Shown here: positions 22,232-32,689 of the stretch, one piece after another
How positions within the stretch are numbered: the first letter of the stretch is position 1
Layout of the letters: every line of letters starts with the position of its first letter
Source of the DNA: Datisca glomerata
Lineage: Eukaryota; Streptophyta; Magnoliopsida; Cucurbitales; Datiscaceae
Reading direction: 5' to 3'
Assembly (NCBI GenBank): GCA_003255025.1
Contig: QANY01000231.1
Span: forward strand, 16,092 to 80,091
Length of the DNA: 64,000 nt
Notes under the pieces: generated by a model
What the model saw: the letters and a program-made list of their open reading frames with translations, nothing else
What the model was told of the DNA's origin: nothing
Database searches by the model: none
Position numbers and translations under genes: made by a program

Positions 22232-23079
22232 AAAATGAAGTGAAAAATGAAGGCTTTCTTAGTTCTTAAAAAGAGAAAAAAATGACAATTCAAGATACTC
22301 TTTTTTCTATCCTATAGTAATAGCATAAATTAACTGAAGTTTCTTTAAAACACTCATTTGAGCAAAAAACAGACGTATACAGAATAGCCACAAATGAAAT
22401 AATTTTTGTCCAAAAAAATCTATTTTTCTAGCGTATGTAAATCCACTCCACAGTAACAAAACAAGTAACAAATTGGAAAAAATAGATTCATCAATCAAAA
22501 CATTTCGGGACAAAGAATTTCCCTTTGTTTTTTTGAAATATTTGATATTTTGATAGAAAGTGACTTCCTTCACCACGAAATCCGAATAATATTCAATACT
22601 TGAAGGGGTTATTTCGTTCAGTCATTGAAAGGGGGTAATTGCTTCAAATTTGAGCAATTTCTCTGTTCGGAAACAAATTTTTTTTCTTCATTCAAATTTG
22701 AAGTGGACTCTTTATATTCTATTTTTGTATTGTTTCAAAATTCAAGGACTAACCATTGAATCAAAAATAAAAAATAGGGAATAGATTCATAATAGGCTCA
22801 ATATTATTTAAATATGTATCTTTGTCCCTAAACCCTGAAAATAGTGATTTATTATTCAATGAATGACTGAAAAATAATCCACTCATCCAATTAAAATGTT
22901 TGTTACTTTGTATATAAGTAAAACATTCTAAATTATACTTATTTCTTCTACCCGTCCAAGAGGATTCCGCCTATATTTGAGTGAAAACATTTCAATAAAT
23001 AACATAGTCATGAATAGGGAACTATACGAGTGACCTACCTAATTTTATTGGACAAATTTTTGGGATCGATGATTGGACC
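22232..23079 (+). pseudogene. cemA: ycf4-petA interval with only the cemA tail
   Basis: cemA normally fills this interval with about 690 bp. Only its end is recognisable: the frame through 22,800-22,870 finishes with a YYSMND-like ending and TGA, followed by the usual downstream AT-rich spacer. The body of the gene (start, internal helices) is not recognisable between 22,300 and 22,790. That part instead reads as unassigned AT-rich sequence, with an 89-codon minus-strand frame of no known family. Either cemA was replaced by a rearrangement or it has diverged beyond recognition. Confidence 0.6.
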
Positions 23080-24036
23080 ATGCAAACTAGAAATACCTTT
23101 TCTTGGATAAGGGAAGATATTACTCGATCCATTTCCCTATCTCTCATGATATATATAATAACACAGCCACTCATTTCAAATGCATATCCCATTTTTTGCA
23201 CAGTATGGTTATGAAAATTCACGAGAAGCGACAGACCGTATTGTCTGTTCCAACTGCCATTTAGCTAATAAGATCATGGATATCGAGGTTCCACAAGTTG
23301 TACTTCTTAATACTGTATTTGAAGAAGTTGTTCGAATTCCTTATGATATGTAACTGAAACAAGTTCTTGCTAATAGTAAAAAGGGAGCTTTGAATGATGA
23401 GATATTCTTATTTTACTTGAGGGGTTTGAACAACCCCCAGATCATATTTCACCCGAGATTAAAGAAAAGATAGGCAATATGTCTTTTCAGAGCTACCGTC
23501 CTACTAAAAAATATATTCTTGTGATAGGTCCTGTTCCTGGTCAGAAATATAGTGAAATCAACTACTAAGAAAGTTGTTGACTTTTAAAATATTCTATATA
23601 CGTAGGTGTGAAAAGGGGAAGGGATCATATTTATCCCGAAGGGAGTATGAGTAATAATAATGTTTATAATGCTATAGAAGCATGGATTGTAAGCAAAATC
23701 TTATGAAAAGAAAAAAGAGGATGTGAATTATCCATAGTGGATGCATCAGATGGGAGTCAAGTGGTTGATATTATCCCCCCCCCCCCCCCCNCCCCCCCCC
23801 CCCCCAGGACCATAACTTTTTGTTTCAGAAAGGAAATATATCAAACATGATCAAGAATTAACAGGTAATCCTAATGTGGGTGGATTTGGTCAGGGGGATG
23901 CAAAAATAGTACTTCAAGATCCATTACGTGTCCAAGGTCTTTTGGTATTTTTTGCATCTGTAATTTTGGCATAAATCTTTTTAGTTCTTAAAAAGAAGCA
24001 GTTGAGAAATTTTAATTATCTGAAATAAATTTCTAG
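23080..24036 (+). pseudogene. petA: petA, cytochrome f, broken
   Basis: Starts [20 protein letters not shown] and retains most of the cytochrome f reading in pieces. These include the haem-binding [13 protein letters not shown] motif near 23,250, [40 protein letters not shown] and the C-terminal FLVLKKKQ. Frameshifts and small deletions are numerous. At 23,775-23,805 the IDIIP coding stretch is interrupted by about 30 C residues including one ambiguous base, which no plastome petA carries. Cytochrome f is the haem subunit of the cytochrome b6f complex; this copy is not functional. Confidence 0.95.
23775..23805 (+). repeat. Poly-C tract in petA
   Basis: A run of C with one N at 23,791 replaces a few coding bases between IDIIP and the following block of petA. 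It may be a true homopolymer expansion or an assembly artefact. Confidence 0.9.
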
Positions 24037-25109
24037 ATCAATATTGAATTTATAGATCTGTGGATTTATCAACATCAAGTTTATAAAAAGAACAGAATTC
24101 TTGTAGGTAGTTCTATAATTATGTATGATAAAAAATTATGAAAAGCATGTTACTTGTTTATATTCTTTTTCTACCAGATTTCAGGAATTACTTGTACCGC
24201 ATTACTAGTCATATATGTATATTGTGAAGAAGACTATTTGACTTCTTTTTGTTTATTCCAATCCAAATGAGAGCCGTATGATTATGTGACTAGTGTCCGA
24301 TTGAAATGTCACATAATCTATCAATTTCTATTCTAATAGAATCAAACTTGATTCGATATGAAAAATAAGATAAAGATAAGTAAATGAATAATATAGAATT
24401 GAAAAAATAACATAAGGGAACAAAGGATTCTAGAAGGGACATTAGTTGTCTTCCTAGTCTTCGACACAAGAAAAGGATTTTTTCTTGTGTCAAAATAATA
24501 ATTCATTATTCTTGGTACGCTTCGTCAAAGATCTATATTCTTAGTTTTCATTTATCCAATTTATCATAACCTTTTTTTAGATTTATTACATAGGTAGTGA
24601 ACAAAGAGAAAATAGAGGGAAATAAATTAAGCAAATAGAACTTTTTCAATAAACTTAAAAAAAATGGCAACTTTGATTCTATATTGAAATCAATAGAGTA
24701 AAGAAATTTCTATTATAATGGAACGGGTTTGTATGATATCTGATTGATATAACGGTATTCTTGTTTTATTGTGAGTGTTTGATCCATGAGTAGGGAATCG
24801 AGTGATATTCTCTTACTTTTTACTTTGAAAATATCGACAGATATTATAGAGAAAGAGATGTTCTGAATCAATTTTTTTTGAAGAAATTAATACTTAGTTT
24901 AATGAAGTGTACTTTTGAAGAACATTATCCAAAAGAAATGAAATGTAGTTTTTGGAAACATCATAAAAGGTTACCAATTTTGTCGTTTATACGAATAAAA
25001 TATTCAAATTAATAAGAGCTAAACGGGACCTACCCCCCTTTTTTCTCATTTGAGGGGGACCCTGATGAGTTACTACACTTTCATGGCTACAACTCAGTTC
25101 AACCAATTA
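24037..25109 (+). other. petA-psbJ spacer of plastid origin
   Basis: Length and position match the normal large petA-psbJ spacer. No gene is visible. Confidence 0.75.
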
Positions 25110-25231
25110 TTACAGGGATGAACCAAATCCAGAATATGAGCCGTAAAAGAAAATACAAACTAAGCCAATCACACAATACCAATTACAGTATATCTTATCC
25201 AAAGAGGAATCCTTCCAATAGTATCATCCAT
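25110..25231 (-). pseudogene. psbJ: psbJ, photosystem II subunit, frameshifted
   Basis: Minus-strand reading gives MDDTIGRIPLWI...VIGIV, then after a one-base change of frame the end FYGSYSGFGSSL with TAA. The product is normally a ~40-residue single-span membrane protein of photosystem II. First of the four-gene psbJ-L-F-E cluster in left-to-right order; the cluster is transcribed from psbE toward psbJ. Confidence 0.92.
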
Positions 25232-25384
25232 TTGTCCCACTTTCCTCCATATTTCATTAAGTGGTCATGCTAGAGACATAAACAGTCATAGATAATTATG
25301 AGATGATATCATTCCAAATGGGATAAGAGAATTCTGACTGTTATTAAGTATTTTTATTTAGTTTTTTCTTGTCTTCTATTAATA

Positions 25385-25497
25385 TTAATTGAAGAAATAC
25401 TTAGAAAATAAAACAAGCATAAAAATGAGTAATAACCCCTGTAGAGACTAGTACGATTCAATTCAACATTCTGGTCATTTGGGTTATATTTTGTCAT
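25385..25497 (-). pseudogene. psbL: psbL, photosystem II subunit, frameshifted
   Basis: Begins with ATG at 25,497 (MTKYNPNDQNVELNRTSLY), then frameshifts in the membrane span; the FSKYFFN-type ending is present in another frame, stop at 25,387-25,385. Some plants encode an ACG start edited to AUG; here the genomic codon is ATG. That may be the ancestral plastid state or a chance mutation. Confidence 0.92.
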
Positions 25498-25519
25498 AGC
25501 TCTATAATTTGGATTAGGT

Positions 25520-25619
25520 TTATTGTTAGATGAACTGCATTGCTAATATTAACCCCAAAAAAGAAACAGTAGGTATAACTAGTCCGTGAACAACCAACCA
25601 ACGCACCGTAAAAATTGGG
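25520..25619 (-). pseudogene. psbF: psbF, cytochrome b559 beta subunit, start lost
   Basis: Reads [20 protein letters not shown] then [10 protein letters not shown], with a stop replacing the Gln codon of the usual MQFIQR end. The first seven or so codons are missing, because the sequence upstream runs directly from the psbE stop region. The haem-ligand His of the RW..HG motif is retained. Confidence 0.92.
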
Positions 25620-25624
25620 TCCTC

Positions 25625-25874
25625 CTAAAAAGATCTACTAAATTCATCGAGTTGTTCCAAAGTATCCAAACAGCCAGTTATTGATGGAATTCGTTATCGG
25701 CTCTCTATAAAGAATTTGTATGGAAGAGGGATTCCAAATACATCATAAGCTAAACATGTGCTGACGAATAACCAACCTGCAATGAATAGAAAAGGTATGG
25801 TAATGCAATGAATGATCCGATATCATATACTAGTAATAATCAGCAAAAGAACGTTCTCCTCTACTTTCAGACAT
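25625..25874 (-). pseudogene. psbE: psbE, cytochrome b559 alpha subunit, frameshifted
   Basis: Starts MSESRGERSFAD at 25,874. The frame changes early; later stretches in other frames still encode the membrane-span and lumenal blocks ([16 protein letters not shown], AYDVFGI, FDTLEQLDEFSRSF), ending at 25,627-25,625. Total length is 250 bp against about 252, so only small indels are involved. psbE and psbF together bind the cytochrome b559 haem. Confidence 0.92.
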
Positions 25875-27121
25875 GCTGAACTTCACATATTCTTGTAGTA
25901 AAAATGGGATCGATACCCTAAAAGATGGGATCACTCAATGGAAATAATTTGATCTTCCATCTTTGTAAGAGTATAACGAATCACTATAGATATCCTTCTT
26001 CGAACACAGCAACGCAATTTCACATTCATTATTTCAATGAAGCATTCGAGAATTTCTTTCTTCTTTTCTTATTGCTTTTCGATGTAGAATTATGTACCAT
26101 TCAATAGAAAATTATTGAAATTCATGTACTATAGTAATATTGGGGTTCTCTCGATTATTGACTTCGGGCTAGACCTCCAAGATTGGGAAAATGTGGGGTT
26201 AGTTTATAAATAATCATGAAGGAGATTCTAATATTCCCAAAAGGCAATTCAATATGAACTTTAGAAATATTCCTTTTATGTTTGTACGTGTATGTTTGTT
26301 AGAATTCTTTTTTTATGTTTTAAGTAATTTTTCAGTCATCTAGTAACAGTAGTACATAGTATTCGATGAAAGAAAAAGAACAACGACTAAAATAATAAAA
26401 TAATCAATATTAGCAATGCACGCATTATTATTCTTGCATTAGACTTAAATGGTCATTCTTAACCTAATTACAATAATGATGCTTTGTAATATAGAAAGAA
26501 AAAATGTAGAACCTAGTTTTTAGTGATTTGATTGTGTGATACTTTGTTTCATTTTATTCAAAATATTAAGGGAATGAACTCATTTCCGTAAATCAAATGA
26601 GTTCAAATTCAAGTAAAAAAAGTAAATGGCATTATAAGTTTATTCATTCTTCAGTTATTCAAAGAAAATTTCATATTTTGAATGAAGTTACACAACATAT
26701 TTTATATATTTCAAATATTTAATTAATCAATTTCTTATTTTGAAACTGAATATAGATTCTCTCTTTTTTTCTATATTTTATCTTCAAATTAGTTAGAATC
26801 TATAAAATAGATTTATATTCATTTTTTAATTTATAATATCAATATTAGTTTATTCAGCTCAATGGTTGTCCAATAAATCTTTTGATTCATATCAAGAGAT
26901 AGATCAATAGATGACGAATTTACTTTTTACCAATGTTACTCTATTATTTTGATTATTATTTTCTAGTCTATAATGATAATAGTTGATTATCCAAAATTTT
27001 CAGTTGAATTTCTTCTTGCAATTGGTATTTGTGTTTATCCTTATATCTTTCAAAAATTGAAACTTAGGGAAGTGCTTTCTAAACATATGTATGAAAAGAA
27101 AATATTTCATTTAGCCTCTTC
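25875..27121 (+). other. psbE-petL spacer of plastid origin
   Basis: About 1.25 kb, a normal length for this plastome spacer. No gene is visible. Confidence 0.75.
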
Positions 27122-27216
27122 ATGCCTACTATAACTAGTTATTTCAGTTTTCTACTAGCAGATTTAACTATAACCTCAGCTTTACATATCGTCTGAGCAA
27201 GATATGACTTATTTGA
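27122..27216 (+). pseudogene. petL: petL, cytochrome b6f subunit, frameshifted
   Basis: Starts MPTITSYFSFLLADLTITSA, then a one-base deletion shifts the frame before the SKI(R)LI ending, whose codons are still present to TGA at 27,214. Normally a ~31-residue single-span protein of the b6f complex. Its neighbours psbE (minus) and petG are in normal plastome order. Confidence 0.9.
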
Positions 27217-27388
27217 AATTAATTGACTGTACAATTCATAAAAAGAAGTATTTATGCGGTATTATATATATTCTAGAGTTCTTTACCTTGTGAATTTTCA
27301 ATTCTTGGTCATTGACATTCATGGACAATACATATTAATATTTAAGGATAGATATTACCTCTTCTTTTCCTCGTTCAAATAAATTGAA

Positions 27389-27497
27389 ATGATTAAAGTT
27401 TTTCTCTTTTGTATTAGGTGTAATTTCTATTACTTTGGCTATATTATTTGTAACTTCATAATTACAATAGAAACATGGTAATCAGTAGGACATTTGA
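27389..27497 (+). pseudogene. petG: petG, cytochrome b6f subunit V, frameshifted
   Basis: Starts MIKVFLFCI, then loses frame. Later bases still correspond to the PITLA..LFVTS and GNQ*DI-type ending with TGA at 27,495. Length is 109 bp against the normal 114. One change converts a conserved Leu codon near the end to a stop. Confidence 0.85.
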
Positions 27498-27610
27498 TTA
27501 ATTAACATCTCTTTTTATTGACATCCTATTTAATCCATAGAAGGTCAAATTTAGATTATTATTCAATTATTTCAGTGTAATTTTTGACCTACCAATAAAA
27601 AGAATGGAAT

Positions 27611-27684
27611 CACGTTCTGCAGGATTTGAACCTACAACATCTGGTTTTGGAGACCCACGTTCTATCAAACCAAACTAAGAATGA
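27611..27684 (-). pseudogene. trnW-CCA: tRNA-Trp(CCA), plastid type, degraded
   Basis: The minus strand carries the anticodon loop CTCCAAAA with anticodon CCA and the T-arm GGTTCAAATCC, between petG and trnP as in a plastome. The acceptor stem has two mismatched pairs and one compensated pair (T-A replacing C-G), and the D-arm is altered. It is unlikely to be functional. Confidence 0.88.
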
Positions 27685-27841
27685 TTTATTACCAAAATAA
27701 ATGTAAACCTAATATACCTTCCATGCATATACTATCATACATATAGAACCTAATAAAATTAAACAAAAAAGAATTTAGTATATTCAATTTGAATTGATCT
27801 CATTGTATTCTTTGTTACTGTTTAGAAGATAAATAATAGGT

Positions 27842-27915
27842 AGTGATGATAGGATTTGAACCCATGATATTTTGACCCAAAACAAACGTGCTACCAAGCT
27901 GCGCTACATCCTTTT
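27842..27915 (-). pseudogene. trnP-UGG: tRNA-Pro(UGG), plastid type, partly degraded
   Basis: Minus strand reads GGATGTAGCGCAGCTTGGTA, an anticodon loop TTTTGGGT (anticodon TGG) and GGGTTCAAATCCTATCATCA. Substitutions in the anticodon stem and acceptor stem distinguish it from a normal plastid tRNA-Pro. It may be non-functional, but its general fold is recognisable. Confidence 0.88.
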
Positions 27916-28331
27916 CAATTGGTCTACACTGCCATTGTAGAGAATCCCTGTCTTCGTTTCCACTTTTTAATTGATTTCCTCCATTCCTATACATTAGGAT
28001 ATACAGAAACTATCTTGCCATTTCTTCTTTTTTGTCTCATATTATATAATATATAATAAAAAAAAATTATATACCTATTAAATAAATATGAAACCTANTA
28101 TACGCATGAAATAAATATGAAACCTGCCGTAAAAAAATGAATATTTTTCGTAGGTGGAAAGGGACATATATTTTTTTTTTTAAAAAAGGAATATCTACCG
28201 AATTCTTGTATATTTATTTCAATTTTCATTAGGGATTCCGCATACAATATAAGCGGTTATTAACTCTATATATCTGATTATATGTATAACCATTATATAT
28301 TCGAAATTACTATAAAGAAGGAGGGTTTTCA
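27916..28331 (+). other. trnP-psaJ spacer of plastid origin
   Basis: Normal position and size. It contains a short duplicated AAATAAATATGAAACCT word at about 28,080-28,124 and an ambiguous base at 28,098. Confidence 0.7.
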
Positions 28332-28466
28332 ATGCGAGATCTAAAAACATATCTCTCCGTGGCACCGGTAGTAAATACTCTCTGGTTCGGGTCTTTAGCA
28401 GGTCTATTAATAGAGATCAATCGTTTATTCCCAGATGCGTTGATATTCCCCTTTTTTTCATTCTAG
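28332..28466 (+). CDS. psaJ: psaJ, photosystem I subunit IX (open nuclear copy)
   Basis: An intact 44-residue frame beginning [14 protein letters not shown] and ending PFFSF before TAG, the normal length of PsaJ, a single-span photosystem I subunit. It is the first of three consecutive open plastid genes. Unlike genes to the left it has no indel. As a nuclear copy it lacks a transit peptide, so a role is not expected. Confidence 0.93.
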   Translation: MRDLKTYLSVAPVVNTLWFGSLAGLLIEINRLFPDALIFPFFSF

Positions 28467-28911
28467 TAATTGACCTGGGAAGGGGTGAAGAAGATTAGAG
28501 ATACAATCAAATATCTGTGACTAATCCCCCTCCCCTTCTTTTTTTTTTAGAATTAGAATAAGTTAGAAAAGAGAAAGAATAAAAGTGGATTCACCCTCAG
28601 TAAAACTCGGACTCGGGCCTAGGTTCCAATTAAATTAATAAAAGAGTGAGAACAGAACGGAAATGCAAATTGGATGGCTAGGGCAACAATATCATACAAG
28701 ATACTTAAATGAAAAATGAAATACTGTACTGCGATTCTAAATTTAGAAATCATTGTATTACTTATTATTACTATATTTGATTGCAACGAAATCTTTCAGA
28801 ATTGGATTTCGAGTTAGCAACTTCTATTTTTTTCGTTCCTTTCTTCTTCTTTTCTTCGTTTTGGATCTGAAAATGGAAGAGTTGCGTGAATCAAAAATCC
28901 AAAGGAGGTTC

Positions 28912-29112
28912 ATGGCCAAGGGTAAAGATGCCCGAGTAACGGTTATTTTGGAATCTACTAGTTGTGTTCGAAATGGTGTTAATAAAGAATCAATGGGGAT
29001 TTCCAGATATATTACTCAAAAGAATCGACACAATACACCTAGTCGATTGGAATTGAGAAAATTCTGTCCCCGTTGTTACAAACATACGATTCATGGGGAG
29101 ATAAAGAAATAG
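28912..29112 (+). CDS. rpl33: rpl33, plastid ribosomal protein L33 (open nuclear copy)
   Basis: An intact 66-residue frame starting [14 protein letters not shown] and ending [11 protein letters not shown]. The start at 28,912 matches the family; an in-frame upstream ATG at 28,753 adds 53 residues with no family resemblance. Zinc-type residues remain, including FCPRCYKH. One Cys of the usual CTSC pair is Ser here (ESTSC). This is a component of the 50S plastid ribosome, in the usual order psaJ-rpl33-rps18. Confidence 0.93.
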   Translation: MAKGKDARVTVILESTSCVRNGVNKESMGISRYITQKNRHNTPSRLELRKFCPRCYKHTIHGEIKK

Positions 29113-29276
29113 ATTCAACCGATCGTCTGTGTGTCACCCTTCCAAGGAAGATGACAAATGACATATATTAGACATATTTTTTATTTAAATATAAACAAAC
29201 AAAATCCTATTTCGTAATTCTAAATCAGTTTTGATCCGATCGAAATAGGATTTTCGGAATAAGGAATAAACAAACC

Positions 29277-29582
29277 ATGGATAAATCCAAGCGACTCTTT
29301 CTTAAATCCAAACGATCTTTTCGTAGGCGTTTGCCCCCGATCCAATCGGGGGATCGAATTGATTATAGAAACATGAGTTTAATTAGTCGATTTATTAGTG
29401 AACAAGGAAAAATATTATCTAGACGGGTAAATAGATTGACTTTAAAACAGCAACGATTAATTACTATTGCTATAAAACAAGCTCGTATTTTATCTTTGTT
29501 ACCTTTTCTTAATAATGAGAAACAATTTGAAAGAAGCGAGTCGACCGCTAGAACTATTGGTCTTAGAACCAGAAATAAATAG
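29277..29582 (+). CDS. rps18: rps18, plastid ribosomal protein S18 (open nuclear copy)
   Basis: A complete 101-residue frame beginning [20 protein letters not shown], with the conserved S18 core ([39 protein letters not shown]) and ending TRNK. Length is normal for plastid S18. It is the last plastid gene before the Tat element. Whether it is genuinely nuclear or reflects plastome reads in the assembly is addressed in the findings. Confidence 0.94.
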   Translation: MDKSKRLFLKSKRSFRRRLPPIQSGDRIDYRNMSLISRFISEQGKILSRRVNRLTLKQQRLITIAIKQARILSLLPFLNNEKQFERSESTARTIGLRTRNK

Positions 29583-29861
29583 GTTTACTCTTCAATTAAA
29601 TTGAAATTACAATTCAAACTCAAACGCGGATTGATGCTTTNTAATTCTTGAATCATCCTGACCCGGGTTTTTTCTCATATTGAATTACTTTAATTGCATG
29701 GATGGTTATTCTATTTTTGTCATATTATAATTATTCGATTCTTTTTTATCTTTGGATCATAATTTAATCAAAACTTCTCGAATTACCCCAAACTATACGA
29801 TCAATTTTTTTCTTTGATTCTTCAACTTCGATCCAATCAGAATTTTTACCTTCATTCTTAT
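29583..29861 (+). other. Sequence after rps18, probably plastid spacer
   Basis: AT-rich spacer-like sequence with an ambiguous base at 29,641. The reverse-strand rpl20 gene expected next is not recognised before the Tat element. Confidence 0.55.
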
Positions 29862-29866
29862 AGTAG

Positions 29867-30152
29867 TCAGAGGGCATAAATCATCTCTCTGACACGTCCG
29901 CAAGGAAAGACCAATCAAAAAAAGGATTGAAGATAGTTGATGTGGCAGTCCAGGAGAAGAAGTGATGACAGTTTATTTAATTGAACGAGCAAGATTAATT
30001 TTGTTAATTAAATCTTATCAAATATTTTGTTGATCAAATTTTTAGTGGAATTAGATAAACTTGATTAGATTTTATTTGATCATTAACATCATTATAAATA
30101 GAGGCTAATTATAACCCCAAAATAATCAAGCAATAACATCAATATTTTTTTT

Positions 30153-30191
<39 letters not shown>

Positions 30192-30234
30192 TTTGTTTTC
30201 TTATTTTTCAGTGTGAGGAATTATTTTCTTTACA
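29867..30234 (+). repeat. Tat element 5' LTR
   Basis: Aligns end to end with 39,175-39,522, sharing GATGTGGCAGTCC, TTTTTAGTGGAATTA and a TATAAATAGAGG TATA-type promoter motif (about 30,093-30,104). It ends TTACA just before the primer-binding site. The left terminus is TC rather than TG. Confidence 0.88.
30154..30192 (+). repeat. (TC)n(AC)n microsatellite in the 5' LTR
   Basis: A run of TC dinucleotides followed by AC dinucleotides; the 3' LTR has only a short TCTCTCTC at the matching position. Confidence 0.9.
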
Positions 30235-30235
30235 T

Positions 30236-30252
30236 TTGGTGCTTTCACTGAG
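30236..30252 (+). promoter_or_regulatory. Tat element primer-binding site
   Basis: TTTGGTGCTTTCACTGAGA directly follows the 5' LTR. This TGGTGCTTTC-type site is common in Tat-related plant elements. The priming tRNA cannot be fixed from sequence alone. Confidence 0.65.
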
Positions 30253-30283
30253 ACCTGACAGTCAACTCGAGATTGTAATCCAA

Positions 30284-31770
30284 GATGCATCAAACCAGAT
30301 CACATGTTGCGCAGGAAGCGGGAAGCGAGACTAATGCTGTCAATTACCCCGTTAACTAGCCCGCAAGAGTGCAGGACATGATACATACCATTCTAATGAA
30401 AAACATGGAGAACCGCAACAGTGAAGCATTATGTAACACATGGCAAACTATGCAAGATCAGATTGGAGCCCTACAATGGGATGTTGGAGAGACAAGAGCG
30501 GGAGCAGGTCAGAAGATCGTAGTTGGAGAACGGGAGAATGACAACCTGTGAGATGGAGAATTGAGAGAACGGGTTATCAAGCAACCGAATCAGGATACCA
30601 GTCAAAATGTCCATCTAGATGAGCCAGAAATCACTTCCCATGACTACAAAAAAGAGGTGACGCGTGAGAATGTTCGAGCACAATTAATGATGGAACGAGC
30701 AGTAGAGAAGATGCTGGAAAGGAAAATGTAAGAGATGAGGAAGCTGGGTGTCGCTGAGGTGATGGATCTGAAAACACTAACATGATCCCCTTTATGCCCA
30801 GAGATTTTAGCAGCCCTAATCCCGAAAATTTCATTTCTCCTAAATTCAAGTGCTACAAAGGGAAAATGGATCGCGTAGACCACTTACGTCATTTCAGGCA
30901 AATAATGGTGCTATATCAGCACAAGGATGAACCTATGTGAATAATGTTTCCAACAAGTCTGTACGGTAACACATTGAAGTCATATCATTCCCTACGCTCA
31001 TGTTCAATTGATAATTTTGCTAGAATGTCTTTTGTGTTTTTGGAACAATATTTCACCTACCAGATGGTTATAGAAGACTCAAAATATATGTTGATGATCG
31101 CAATAAAGAAGGGTGAATCCCTATGAGATTCAACACATTGAAGTCGTATCATTCCCTACACTTACCTTTTTAAATATGAGATGATGAAAGTTGAAAATTT
31201 TGACGACCGTGTGGCATAGCTAGCATTCAGATGGGGGTTGGAACCAGACTCACCCTTGTTTGAGAACTCGTCCAAGAAAAAACCACTTACGATGGCGAAG
31301 ACTTTCCACATAGCATAGACGTATATAACCCTGGAGGAAGGAAAGAAAAGCATGCAGAAACTGACTGAACAACAGAATCCAAGCCAACGTCAGAATGGGG
31401 GGAGCTCAAGAATGGGAAAGCGTGGAACTGATAAATGGAGAAAACATATGAAAAGGGAAATGAAGCTGAAAAGATACCAAGGAAGGCTGGTTGGGTCTAC
31501 CTGAGGGAGAAAGTTTACACCCCTTAACCATCCCAGTAAACAAGATTCTAGAAAACATCCAGTAAAAACCCTGGTTAAGGAGGTCGGCTCCACTTACCAA
31601 GGAGATGAAAAGGAGAGACAAAGACAAGTTCTTTTCCTACCATCAGAACGTTGGCCATTACACCAAGGAATGTTACCAGTTGAAGGACTACATTGAAAGA
31701 CTTGTACAACAAGGGTATCTCAAGGATTTTGTTGATATAAAAGGTCAACTCGAGAAGCACATGAATGAAT
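30284..31770 (+). pseudogene. Tat element gag with CCHC knuckle
   Basis: The frame starts ATG at 30,284. The capsid core appears at 30,850-31,130 with DHLRHFRQIMVLYQH, MFPTSLYGNTLKSYHSLRS and SIDNFARMSFVFLEQYF, the retrotransposon gag fold. A later block near 31,620-31,740 (YHQNVGHYTKECYQLKDYIE) is a zinc-binding-type segment before the protease. Stops at several places (for example near 30,357 and 30,730) break it. Confidence 0.85.
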
Positions 31771-31979
31771 AACACCCCGAGGAGGAGGATCCACTAAGGA
31801 TCAGGGATACAATCATACCTCTCTCAGAACACGAAGGCACCTCAAGGAAAGAAAGAAAGAAATATTGTAAAAAATTAACTATCCAGATGAATGACGAGCC
31901 TGAAGAAGTAAACAATGATGGTATCCCTATCATTTTTTAGGAAGACAACGGACGATGTGACAGACACAATGAGCACTAG

Positions 31980-32310
31980 TGATTACTATTTTGATCGGGA
32001 ATCGTTTATTGCAAAGAGTCGTAATTGATGATGAGAGTGCTATGAATATACTCCACCGATCAACACTAAAAAAATTACGATAGATGCTCCAAAGTTCCGT
32101 AGTGTGGGACAACCACTCTTTGGTTTCAATAGAACTATAACCTACTCTGAAGGAATTCTATCACTCCATGTACATGCAAATCTGTTCAATCACATCACAA
32201 ATTTTATAGTGATGTCGTCACCATACAACGCAATTCTAAGAAGAACATGGATTCACAAGATGAAGGTTGTCCCGTCAAAATATTATCAAACGTTGAAGTA
32301 TCCATCATCA
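31980..32310 (+). pseudogene. Tat element protease region
   Basis: Resembles the aspartic protease of Tat elements: LLQRVVIDDESAMNIL (the normal D-S/T-G is D-E-S here) and the SSPYNAILRRTWIHKMKVVP block at 32,213-32,275. The catalytic triplet is altered, and stops intervene. Confidence 0.75.
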
Positions 32311-32689
32311 TAAGAAGTATGAATGTATAAGGGAGATCTGAATGTAGCTTATTGTTGTGCAGTAACGCCTCTCGAATCCTAAGGAAGAGAGATGTTCCCA
32401 TTCAGAACAACGGGAAATAGATGGCTGAGAAATAGCAATTGAATGACGATTAACACGGTGAGAGAAATCCGAGATATGAGGCTCGAAGTAAAATAATCCA
32501 TTGACATTGGAAATGAAAAAATAACCAAGATAGGTACGGAATTGACCAAAGCGGAGAAAACTAAACTCATAGAGTTCCTGAAGGAGAACGTTGAAATCTT
32601 TGTAACTACGACAGTTGAGATGCCAAGTATCGATGTGGGATTAATTTTTCATAAATTAAATGTAGATCCTTTTGTGAGATCTGTGAAAT

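Larger units (their letters stand above)
19385..29861 (+). other. Nuclear plastid-DNA insertion (NUPT), left part
   Basis: A psbB fragment is followed by a segment colinear with a standard angiosperm plastome from the accD 3' end through rps18, with correct gene orientations and normal-sized spacers. Most genes carry frameshifts or stops and the segment is bordered by transposable-element DNA, so it is a nuclear copy rather than a plastome. The right edge is the 5-bp target site of the Tat element at 29,862. The last plastid gene seen before it is rps18; rpl20, the next plastome gene, is not recognised. Confidence 0.93.

Noticed and set aside
22307..22576. An 89-codon gene on the minus strand in the cemA interval
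   Set aside because: AT-rich composition with no recognised family. Reported only as part of the cemA anomaly.
28753..28911. A 53-residue N-terminal extension of rpl33
   Set aside because: It has no resemblance to any L33; the ATG at 28,912 matches the family start.
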